This document shows positions 34,545 through 43,515 of a stretch of 64,000 nt of DNA, piece after piece; the stretch's first letter is position 1, and the number at the start of each line of letters is the position of its first letter. Origin of the DNA: Pelobates cultripes (taxonomy: Eukaryota; Chordata; Amphibia; Anura; Pelobatidae); the NCBI GenBank assembly GCA_933207985.1, contig OW240915.1, positions 125,514,221-125,578,220 on the forward strand. Reading direction: 5' to 3'. The translations under genes were made by a program, and so were the position numbers. Under the pieces are notes generated by a model. That model was not told the DNA's origin. It saw only the letters and a list, made by a program, of their open reading frames with translations, and did no database searches.

Positions 34545-35566
34545 TGTATTAGATGGTACTATGGCTGTCCTAAAAGACTGAAAATGCGTGTGTTGTTTCT
34601 GCTGTATAGTTAATTGTAAGTAGAATTTGTATGATTGTTCGGTAGTTTCCATCTGTATTTCATACGAATGGAAACTACCGAATGAATAGACCACCCCAGA
34701 GTGAAGAGTGTCCCTCGTTAAGCTGCAAATTGCTCGCTAACCGCAGACTAATAGGTGTTTTATGTATGTAACTGGGTGGCCGCCATTTGGCATGCGAACA
34801 CGTGGAGGGGGCCATCTTACGCACGAAAGGCTCAGCGGTGTTTGTCTGGAACTCAAATCGGACACTCGATTACCCAAACACCTCTGACACCTCCAGAGTT
34901 CCGTAACTCCCGAACGGGAAGGCGAATCAGCCCCCCCGTTCGGTAAGTTTAAAGTACCGAATGAGGGGAATCATGCGAATGTAAATATATTAGTGGATGG
35001 CAGTTTTTTATGTGTCTTTCAACTCCCGAACGGAGACCGACCGCAGGGCCAAAACGCATGGAACACTTTCCGGATACCACCTCGTGTGCGGTCGGTCAAA
35101 TTACACCCTCCACCTAACTCCCGAACCCCTGGCCTGATCTGGGTGAATTTTGGATATGTTAGTCACCCAGATCAGGGCTACCAGGGGGTACCAAAGTATT
35201 GGTGTATCTGCTAATCTTAGGGTACATCCAGAACCTGGGGAAAACTATAACCTGGGTAATGGGATTAAGTGTCATACTAAGGGGAGGAGATGTGTGGGAG
35301 GTAACTGCTATTCCATTGGGTACTGTACTAATGAATGTGAATCCCTCCCTTGCATGGGAGAAATGCTTAAAAGGAGGTTGTGTGGAATAAAAGTTAGTTC
35401 TGCTCCTGATGCTGTGTGTCGTCCAGTCATTGGTATCTGTATGGGAATATTCTTGGATTACCTTGCTGCCTGGCATTATTGCTTTATGGGATTCTTCATC
35501 ACTTGTTCCTGAGCCTCACTGGGATCTTAGTGGAGTTAACCTGTGGAATATCAGGCCTCCGCTACA
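34545..35566 (+). mobile_element. Solo LTR (family b)
   Basis: A 1,022 bp unit from TGTATTAGATGGTAC to CTCCGCTACA is flanked by GCCCT (34540-34544 and 35567-35571). It aligns with 18716-19576 throughout but carries about 160 bp extra near 34800-34960 (including CAGCGGTGTTTGTC), resembling family a and c U3. The 3' part has AATAAA followed by CTGTGTGTCGTCC. Confidence 0.92.
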
Positions 35567-36470
35567 GCCCTCATGGAAGTATATACAACACTGGTTACAA
35601 CAGAGCCTAGTGTGATCTTCCAGAAGCAAAAACTAAAACATAAAAGGAATAATGAGAGATATGCTAAAGCACACAGGAAAAATATATAAAAAGAAGGGTA
35701 TATACAGAGAGATAAGTGATAGGGATATAACCAATTAAATCCACCTCTCTAGGGTTACCAGAGGTCTGTGGTAAGGGTATCCCTAGTCTCTAGACCTTCA
35801 ATCTCATGTAAACACCTTCAAGGGGATTCTATGCTTTAATTCAGTTTAGGGGGAAAAAAATATAATCCCTTAAATTCTCAAATAGCTGTCTAAATACCAA
35901 GGGATATGCTCAACAGCTAATGATTGGTAATTAAGCATGCCACATTAACTCCACAGGATACAAATGTAACGATATGAGAACTAACAGAAAAAAGTAGCAA
36001 TTTCCACCTTTGTGTTTATAAACCCTCATGGAAATCTATATAACACTGGCTACAACTGAGCCTAGTGTAATCACCCAGAAGCAAAAGTCAAAACACAAAT
36101 GAATAGTGAGAGAGATGCTAAACTGTGAGAAATAAGCACAGGAAATAATATATAAAGTGAAGGGTATATATACAAGGAGATAGGTGATGGGGATATATAC
36201 AAATGACTCCAACTCTCTATAAATACTAGAGGTATCTGGTAAAGGTGTCTCTAGACCCTAAATCTCCTGTAAACACCTTCATGGGTGTTCTATGCTTGTA
36301 CTACATCTAGGGTAATTCCCTCAAGATCTCAATCGCTAAGTACTAAAAGACAAAAAACAAAAAACAAAATCTTAAAATAAATAAAGTGAAAAAAGTGTGT
36401 GCATAGTGAAAAGGTAAGTGCATAGTGATAACGGAGAGACCCTTAAAAAAAAAAAAAAATGCGTGTTTCG
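35567..36470. repeat. Tandem pair of ~457 bp units
   Basis: CCCTCATGGAA...ACACTGG and the following ~300 bases at 35569-35880 are repeated at about 36027-36330. The solo LTR above is inserted at the start of the first unit. A hammerhead-like motif (minus strand) closes the region, so the pair may be Penelope-type terminal repeats. Confidence 0.75.
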
Positions 36471-36496
36471 GCATGATAATACACCGTCCTCAGGGG
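36461..36496 (-). ncRNA. Hammerhead-ribozyme-like motif
   Basis: The minus strand reads CTGAGGA, one spacer base, an imperfect stem (GGTGT / ATGCC), then GAAACACGC. The arrangement resembles a type I hammerhead core, but the stem is weak and a spacer base is extra. Activity is doubtful. Confidence 0.35.
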
Positions 36497-36791
36497 CAAA
36501 TGTGAATGTGACTTCTCACCAGAATGGTTTAAATATGCTATGCCTAAATCAGCCATCCATAAAACAGGTTAGTCAGTATGTGCATTAACCAATTGGAAAG
36601 GAGAGTGGGCGTGGCTAACTGCTTGCATCACTGGGAAGAGCCCACGTGGGTTTGATGGACATTTAGTGTTATGTCCACCAATGTGCTGATTGCATATCTG
36701 TATAAGGGATAGCACCTACTCCCAGTTACTCCGCGACACAGGCTTGCATTCATCCATTAAATTACCCCCAATAAACCCATAATATATTGAT

Positions 36792-37290
36792 TGTAACGGC
36801 ACCCCCAGACATAAAAGGGGTTAAACCGCCGTTTAAAATATCTTCCCCTTCAAGAGACACAGACTCAGCTACCGCAGAACCCCAAACTCTCGAACAGGAT
36901 ACAAAGTAGCACTCCAAACTCCCAAACTGGAACCTCACGAATAGCTGCTAGCAGCTGAACAGGAAAAGCACCCAAGCGGCTTACAATCCTGGCAATCAGT
37001 CTCTAACAGCATACAGTAAATCCCCCCAAGAACGAGACAAAGCTCCGTGTTGAGGGTCAAGCAGTGAACAGGCAGAGCTGTGGGTTTATTGTTCTTATAT
37101 ACACATCAGTACCACCCACAGGGTTTTGAAAAACAACCAATAAACATGTACAATACACTCAGACACTCCCACACAAAATCCTCCCCTCTGTCTGTGATAC
37201 AATTACATTAGACAATCGGTTAATGTAATTATCACAGGCAGAGAAATACAGTTTTTCCACATTATTGATAACTTTTAGCGTAGCATCACA
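36792..37290 (-). repeat. LTR, related to family a and the gag-only family
   Basis: The plus strand starts TGTAACGGCACCCCC. The minus strand has AATAAACCCACAGC followed by CTCAACACGGAGCTTTGTCT and a GGGGGGATTTACTGTATGCT U5 segment shared with 744-1952. The right edge at TAGCATCACA is a guess; no target duplication was found. Confidence 0.6.
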
Positions 37291-37741
37291 AAATTAGTCA
37301 ATCAAATGAAGGAAAACATGATCACAAATAAAAACAAAAGTATTTACAATAGACTATAGAAGCTGTGGATACTCCAAGATATACAAACATGTCACAAGTT
37401 CATTACAAATGCGCTTGTGATATCTGGTATCCAATGAAGCAAATGCTTTTGCTGTAAAAAACTCACCTAAAACCCAACACGCGGTTCCACAGAGTCTTAT
37501 CCAATCCTGCAATAGTGATGAATTAGGAGAAGTAATCCATATAGATCTTCAAGGACAAAGGGAAAGGTTAAAATTGCCAGGAATAGGATTAAACAACAAA
37601 CAGTTGTTTAAATATCTATAAAGAGTGCTGTAAAAAGAGGATTGGTACAATAACGTAGCCAAAAGGTGACTATTGATCTAAAAGTACACAGTAAGATACA
37701 GAATTAATAACCATAAATCAGCGCATGCTGGCTTCTTCAGA
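37291..37741. other. Gene-free stretch left of Gypsy-A
   Basis: No gene. Its last bases (GCATGCTGGCTTCTTCAGAT) adjoin the broken Gypsy-A LTR and may be the end of another repeat. Confidence 0.4.
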
Positions 37742-37891
37742 TGGGACGTGGAGTAAAACGCGGGCGGCATCCGAGGCTGGAAGGATGCCGCTCGCCGAGC
37801 CCACGAGGAGGAGGGGACCGCGGACAGCTGGAGGGTGAGTACCGTGAGCAGAGTGCAGCCTCCCCTCGCAGCCGCCCGTGGGATCCCGACA
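37742..37891 (-). repeat. Gypsy-A 3' LTR, truncated
   Basis: Matches the 46089-46238 end of the 5' LTR (GCGGGCGGCATCCG ... GGGATCCCGACA). The remaining ~470 bp is lost at 37742. The adjacent TTACCCCCCCCC (37892-37903) is the complement of the polypurine tract. Confidence 0.88.
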
Positions 37892-38329
37892 TTACCCCCC
37901 CCCTTGAAGACCGCCCAGAGGGCGGGAAGCAGAAGGCTTCAAAGGAAACCGGGCATGAAAGGAGCGGACCAAAGACGGAGCGTGCATATCAGAGCTCGAA
38001 ACCCAAGACCGCTCCTCAGGGCCATACCCCTTCCAATCCACCAAATATTGCAGCCGACCCCTAGAAACACGAGAGTCGAGAAGGGCAGCCACCTCGTACA
38101 CGTCGCTAGAGACAGCGCGAGGGGAAACGGGCCGCCCGAGGGGACGAGAGAACCGGTTACACAGCAAGGGCTTCAAAAGCGAGACGTGAAACGTGTTCGG
38201 GATACGCATGGAAGGAGGCAGGTCAAGGGAGTAGGAAACGGGGTTAACCCAACCTTGTAGGGACCAAGAAATCTGGGAGCAAATTTCATCGAGGGAACCT
38301 TGAGACGGAGGTTCCTGGAGGACAACCAT
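37892..38329 (-). pseudogene. Gypsy-A pol C-terminus with chromodomain
   Basis: The frame carries NPVSYSLDLPPSMRIPNTFH, then the chromodomain RGRLQYLVDWKGYGPEERSW and a tail SFHARFPLKPSASRP. It overlaps the upstream frame; a frameshift around 38270 separates it from integrase (…RFLGPYK). Confidence 0.88.
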
Positions 38330-39768
38330 ACCTTATCACCCGGAACATAAGAAGGGGCCGCAACCCTACGGCGAACAGCAAACTTTTTCTGAGCATCTGC
38401 TGAACGAGACAGTGCAACATGGACCTGATCCCACGTCTTCCGCAAAGAGGCGAGGTGCTGGTCCAAGGCGGGCATTCCCTTTTTGGAGAACGCACCGGGA
38501 AGGACAGAAGGCCGAAAACCATAAGCAACCTCAAAAGGACTTAAGCCAGTAGATGAATGAGACACCGTATTCCTGGCAAATTCAGCCCACGGAAGGAGGC
38601 GAGACCAGTCATCCTGGTGCGCATTAGTGAAGCAGCGCAAATACAATTCCACAGACTGATTAGCACGTTCGGCCGCACCATTAGATTGCGGGTGATAGGA
38701 GGAAGAGAACGACAAGGAGACCCCCATCTCAGCACAAAAGCCCCTCCAAAACCGAGAGACAAATTGAGGACCCCTGTCAGATATGTTATCTTGAGGTACC
38801 CCATGCAAGCGGAACACTTCTTTGGCAAACACCTGAGCTAACTGAACCGCAGAAGGCAGTTTCTTAAGCGGAATAAAGTGCGCCATTTTAGAGAACCTAT
38901 CCGTCACAGTCAGTATCACCGTCTGACCATCAGAAAGAGGAAGGTCTACAATGAAATCCATGGATAAGTGGGTCCATGGTTTCTTGGGTATAGATAGAGG
39001 CATCAGTAAACCCTGGGGTCTCACATTAGGGGACTTACACTGCGTGCAGACCCGACAAGCCTGAACAAAATCCACTACGTCTCGCTTGAGTGAAGGCCAC
39101 CAGAACTGTTGAAGGAGGCCCTTGTAGGTTTTGGTAACCCCCGGATGACCAGCAGTTTTGGCGGTGTGAAATAAAGCTAACAACTTTTTTCTGTCATTTG
39201 CTTCAACGTATAGTTTACCAACCGGCGTCTCAGGGGGTGCTTGGGTTTGGTATGTCTTAATACTATCAAGGAAAGGTGACGAAACAACCAAACTGGTAGC
39301 AGCTATTATCTGAGACGCAGGTACAATAGGTTCAGGAGTCGGGTTAACAAATTCTACTGGTTCATGCTGTCGAGAGATAGCGTCAGCTTTGGCATTACGG
39401 CAACCAGGTCTATAGGTAATAACATATTGGAAGCGTGAGAGAAATAGAGACCATCTAGCCTGCCGGGCAGATAACTTTCTAGCATCAGCTATATAGGAGA
39501 GGTTCTTATGATCTGTTATAACCATAATTTTGTGTCTAGAACCCTCTAATAAGTACCTCAATTCCTTAAAAGCTAACACAATAGCTAATAGTTCCCTGTT
39601 CCCAACATCGTAATTCTTCTCTGGATCTGACAACCTTTTAGAAAAATAACAACAGGGATGGAGGAGTTTGTCATACGATAACCTCTGTGACAGTACTGCT
39701 CCCACACCCGACTCTGAAGCGTCTACTTCCATAACAAAGGGAAGAGAAGGATCAGGGTGGTGCAGCAC
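38173..39768 (-). pseudogene. Gypsy-A RNase H and integrase (531-residue open frame)
   Basis: RNase H from VMEVDASESGVGAVLSQR through NRELLAIVLAFKELRYLLEG and TDHKNLSY, the tether NAKADAISRQ, then the integrase HHCC domain (HTAKTAGHPGVT, CRVCTQCK) and catalytic core with Asp (TVTDRFSKM), Asp (ISDRGPQF) and Glu (NGAAERANQ). GDKVWLSSRNLRL follows before the frameshift into the chromodomain frame. All three integrase catalytic residues are present. The frame begins mid-RNase H; the ORF join with RT is broken at about 39800. Confidence 0.9.
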
Positions 39769-39832
39769 TGGAGCAGAGGCAAATGCCTTCTTGAGAGTTT
39801 CGAAGGCCTTAAGGGCTTCAGGAGTCCAAACC

Positions 39833-40882
39833 CTAGGGTGTAGACCTTTTTTTGTAAGTTTCGTTATAGGAGAGATAAATGGTGAAAAGTTTTTTTATAA
39901 ATTTCCTATAATAGTTGGCAAATCCTATAAAACACTGGATAGCCTTCAGTCCTTGGGGAAGTGGCCAGGACAGTATGGCTTCCAATTTAGCAGGATCCAT
40001 ACTGAAACCCTGTTCAGTAATGATATATCCTAGGAATTGCACTGGTCTGATCGAATAAACATGATCAAACAACTCAGTGATGAGGGGGATAGTGTAGGCG
40101 TTTTTAACCGTTATATTGTTCAGACCCCTGTAGTCTATACATGGCCTCAAATTGCCCTCCTTCTTTGCCACAAAGAAGAAACCAGCACCAGCAGGAGAGG
40201 AGGACCTTCTAATAAAACCTTTACTTAGGGATTCTCGTATGTACTCCTCCATGATCTGGTTCTCTTTTTCAGAAAGAGGGTAGACCTTTCCCTTTGGAGG
40301 CATAGTACCCGGTAAGAGGTTTATGGCACAATCATACTCATGATGTGGAGGTAGCTTATCTGCCTCCCTTTTTTCAAAAACCAAGGCAAGGTCTGCATAT
40401 ACAGAAGGGACAGAAACCGAGAGTGGTTTAGCCGTGGGCATGTTGAGTAAACAAACAGGACGTACATGAGCCATACAGTCTCGTTGACAAGATTCCCCCC
40501 AGGAGAGTATATCTAAACAACCCCAATCAAGAACAGGGTTGTGTTTAACTAACCAGGGAAAACCCAGAACGATGGAGGCTGTAGGGGAGTCAATTATTTG
40601 GGTTAACTTTTCCTTGTGCAAAACACCCACAGACATAACTATTTCCTGGGTTTCATGGGTCACCAGAGGTTTCTCCAGTGGTCTACCATCTATGGCCTCA
40701 ACGGCCAAGGGTGTATCCTTTCGGATCAAATTCAGGGCTGCGGTTTTGGCAAAGGTCTCATCCATAAGGTTGTCTGCCGCACCCGAATCGATCAGGGCTT
40801 TGGTTGTTATAGTGGTTTTATTGACCAAAAGAGAAACCGTAATAAACAGTCTGGAGATGGACACATGAGGGGACAAAGTCAT
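39833..40882 (-). pseudogene. Gypsy-A protease and RT with internal deletion
   Basis: The protease active site is ALIDSGAADNLMD, with IVLGFPWLVKHNPVLDW at its C-terminus. RT begins normally ([52 protein letters not shown]), then jumps from PLITELFDH to VQFLGYII. The palm with YLDD is gone while the frame stays open; the joint lies near 40053-40065, where TTTGATCA meets TTCGATCA, suggesting a short-repeat deletion. The frame then runs through the RT thumb (FIGFANYYRKFIK) and ends. Confidence 0.88.
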
Positions 40883-40911
40883 AACACCCGAGGCCGACCC
40901 CTCTCTAGGCC

Positions 40912-41131
40912 TTAGGTGCTGCAGTTTCCCTGTACTTTAGGGCAGGCATTACAGTGGTGCCCCCTCTTCCCACAATAAAGGCATAACCCCTCCCTTCTAC
41001 GGTACGCTCTTTCGGCCTCAGTTAACCCCGTAGCACCCAACTGCATGGGTTCAGGGGATGGTTGTCTAGGAGCGGGTAACACCCGTGTATCCAGCCGTCT
41101 TTGACTACGCCTCTCTCTAATACGGTTATCG
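40912..41131 (-). pseudogene. Gypsy-A gag C-terminus with zinc knuckle
   Basis: DNRIRERRSQRR leads to EPMQLGATGLTEAERAYRRR and the CCHC knuckle CLYCGKRGHHCNAC. The gag frame stops at 40912 after QGNCST. The retroposed insert at 41147 separates it from the middle of gag. Confidence 0.9.
40917..40926 (-). other. Programmed -1 frameshift site of Gypsy-A (GGGAAAC)
   Basis: In the gag frame the minus strand reads ..CAG GGA AAC.., giving the slippery heptamer G GGA AAC four codons before the gag stop. The -1 frame stays open from here through the protease ORF at 40882. GGGAAAC is the heptamer known from PEG10, which descends from sushi-type elements. Confidence 0.8.
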
Positions 41132-41146
41132 ATAAGAATCATATAG

Positions 41147-41839
41147 GAAAAAAAGGAGGAAACCGCGCCTTACATAAATTATATATACATACACTTGATG
41201 TCTCTTAGTAGTTTCGGATAGTTTATCCTCAAAAAGAAAACAGAAAGAGTATATACAATAGTGTAGTATGTTAAATAATATTAGGAAAAAGTAATAAATA
41301 AAACGAAGGTATTTTTCACTCACATTTGGTAGAGCTACTATGGGAGCTCTACCATAATTGGCATGGACGGTACAATCCCCGTCTTAGGATAAGAAGTCCA
41401 ACGTCTTAGGTACTCCAATGGTGTAGTAATGTAGATAAAAATGGAAAACAAGAAACTCCAATAGTGTAATAGTTCCAACTCCAAGTATAAATGGATAAAT
41501 AGAAATATATATACTCACATTTACTAGAGCAGAAAACTTGCTCTAGTTTATAAGGCTTGCAGTGGTATAATCCCCACTGTAGGATATACAGGCCAGGAAG
41601 TTAGATGGTGCAAATAAAATATAATAAAATGGAATATAGCTTTAAAAGGTATATATTTAATAATGTAACAATTAGAATAAAATAAAAGCTATATAAAATA
41701 ACACTTAACGCGCTTCGCCAATGGCTTTCCTCCTTTTTTTCCTATACTACTGTTCTAACAAGGCTGGGAATCCTTGTATTTGTTACTGCTGCCTATCTTA
41801 TTGTTTATTTTTTGGAGTGAGCACCTGACACATTTCTTC
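41147..41839 (-). mobile_element. 693 bp retroposed insert, Penelope-like terminal sequence
   Basis: It is flanked by a 15 bp direct repeat ATAAGAATCATATAG (41132-41146 and 41840-41854), and removing it with one repeat restores the gag reading (VIDYMIL then IDNRIRERR). It has no ORF. A block GGAAAAAAAGGAGGAAA at its left end is inverted near 41725-41745. The minus strand holds a hammerhead-like motif (41707-41734). The long target duplication and the motif suggest a Penelope-type or other retroposed sequence. Confidence 0.7.
41707..41734 (-). ncRNA. Degenerate hammerhead-like motif
   Basis: The minus strand reads AGGAGGAAAGCCATTGGCGA then AGCGCGTT: a GGAAGCC/GGCGAAACGCGTT-like arrangement with stem GCC/GGC, but GAAG replaces GAAA and the CTGA is lost. 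Probably inactive. Confidence 0.3.
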
Positions 41840-41854
41840 ATAAGAATCATATAG

Positions 41855-42064
41855 TCTATAACATCATCTAGAAGAACAGGCAATTCCCTGGATGCTATTT
41901 CATCCAGTATATAAGCAGCCAAACCCTCCTGAAAGGCTGTTACGAGGGCGTCATTATTCCAAACCACTTCAGCTGCTAGAGTGCGGAATTTGATAGTGTA
42001 ATCTGCCACAGATCTGTTACCCTGTCGGACCCTAAGCAGAGCATTGCCAGCAGAAGCAACCCTA
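41855..42064 (-). pseudogene. Gypsy-A gag, middle part
   Basis: RVASAGNALLRVRQGNRSVA continues the gag fragment at 45158-45598, and the end (LLDDVIDYMIL) continues at 41131. The right edge is the insertion point of Gypsy-D. Confidence 0.88.
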
Positions 42065-42069
42065 CCGGG

Positions 42070-42569
42070 TGTCACATATTCATCCGCTTATAGAAATGTG
42101 GTTAATGACATTTACTGTCCACACAGGAAAAGTTGTGCCGAGCAGCAACCTAATCCACAGAAGGGTTAATGCTGAGCAGCAATTATGCAAATGAAACCTG
42201 GTAACTGACTTTGGGGTCAAAGGCCGGTTACAGCCTATCAGAACTAAAGGAGGGGTATTTAGGCCCAGTTCTCAGCCTGCTCAGTGCCCTGTCGTGGTTT
42301 CCCTTGTGGTTGTCCGAGAGCGCGTTCCTGTTTATAGTTTTCTACCTGGTTTTGACTTTGGCTTTGTTTATTGACTTCTCTATATTCTGGTATCCTGACT
42401 CCTGGCTTTCCTCATCGCTGTGTCCCTTTCTGTGTTCCCTGACCTCGGCTAGTATTTTTGACTATTCTTTGTATGTTAAATCCGGCCATTCTAAGGCCTG
42501 GTAATACGTTACTTATTTGTCATCCGTGCTGTACAGTTCTACGTGCTGGATCAAACAGTAATCCTGACA
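42070..42569 (+). repeat. Gypsy-D 5' LTR
   Basis: 500 bp from TGTCACATATTC to AATCCTGACA. It contains a TATA-like GGGGTATTTA (42252-42261) and the conserved GCCCTGTCGT (42286-42295), probably close to the transcription start. It is inverted relative to the Gypsy-C LTR, with which it aligns fully. Confidence 0.88.
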
Positions 42570-42576
42570 TTACAAC

Positions 42577-43515
42577 ATGGCCATAGATCCTGTAGAACTG
42601 TGTCAGCACATAGCTGCTTGCGAGAGGAAATTAGAGGAGAATGATCACCGCATGGATCAATTCACTCAGGCTTTAAGTACGCTTCTCGCTAGAACAGAGC
42701 ATCTGCAGCCTGCAGCGTCTCCTACTATAGCACCTCTACCCTGTGTACCACCACCCACTGTTAATAGGACTCCTTGCATCTCCTTATCACCATCCCTACA
42801 GTTTGATGGCAATATCCAGGAATGCAGGGGTTTTCTTAATCAGGTGGAGTACCATTTTGAGGCCTCACCAGGGTCATTCCCCATGGACAGAGCAAGAATT
42901 GGTTATCTAATGAATCAATTAAAGGGCAAGGCCCTTGCCTGGGCTAATCCGTTGTGGGAGAGTAATCGGAGCATAGCTCATAATTACCAGGAATTCCTTG
43001 CCGAATTCAAGCTCACGTTTGAGCCATTGGGTAGAGAGGATGACGCCTCCACTGCCCTAATGCACATCAGACAAGGTAACCGGTCTATCTCGGATTATGC
43101 TATTGAATTCCGTACCTTAGCTTCCGAGGTAGACTGGACTAACAATGGGTTAATCTCAGCATTCAAAAAGGGTCTCTCAGAGACTATACTAGATGAGATA
43201 GCCGCTAAAGAATTACCTAAGAGTCTTAACGAATTTATTAAGTTTGTCATGCATATTGATAATAGGTTAAGACTCAGAGAAGTCACCAGAAGCAAGACCA
43301 GACGTACAGCTATGTCCCTAGCACCTCAATTCTCTAAACCTGGTTTGTCTAACCTCCCTGTACAGTCCGAACCCGAACCTATGCAGTTGGGGATCACTAG
43401 ACTGTCAGAGGCCGAAAAACAGTATAGGAGAAGGGAGGGGTTATGCCTATATTGCGGTAGAAAGGGACATATGATAACTAATTGTCCAGTGCGTCCGGAA
43501 AACTTCCGCACCTAA
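42577..43515 (+). CDS. Gypsy-D gag polyprotein
   Basis: The 312-residue frame starts with ATG seven bases after the LTR (MAIDPVELCQHIAACERKLE). The N-terminus is a predicted coiled-coil; the capsid-like middle has FLNQVEYHFE and NQLKGKALAWANPLWE; the nucleocapsid end has EPMQLGITRLSEAEKQYRRR and a CCHC knuckle CLYCGRKGHMITNC. It would form the particle packaging the element RNA. It is uninterrupted and its stop falls inside the pol frame (34-base overlap, pol in -1). It is colinear with Gypsy-A gag. Confidence 0.92.
   Translation: MAIDPVELCQHIAACERKLEENDHRMDQFTQALSTLLARTEHLQPAASPTIAPLPCVPPPTVNRTPCISLSPSLQFDGNIQECRGFLNQVEYHFEASPGSFPMDRARIGYLMNQLKGKALAWANPLWESNRSIAHNYQEFLAEFKLTFEPLGREDDASTALMHIRQGNRSISDYAIEFRTLASEVDWTNNGLISAFKKGLSETILDEIAAKELPKSLNEFIKFVMHIDNRLRLREVTRSKTRRTAMSLAPQFSKPGLSNLPVQSEPEPMQLGITRLSEAEKQYRRREGLCLYCGRKGHMITNCPVRPENFRT

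Noticed and set aside
37700..37741. Further hammerhead-like motif (minus strand CTGAAGAAGCC ... GCATGCGCTG)
   Set aside because: The GAAA core and cleavage region are missing; too partial to claim.
42262..42271. GGCCCAGTT in the Gypsy-D LTR as the self-priming RNA 5' end
   Set aside because: It matches AACTGGGCC of Gypsy-A well, but it lies too close to the TATA box and is absent from the Gypsy-A LTR; GCCCTGTTGT is conserved in all five LTRs and better placed.
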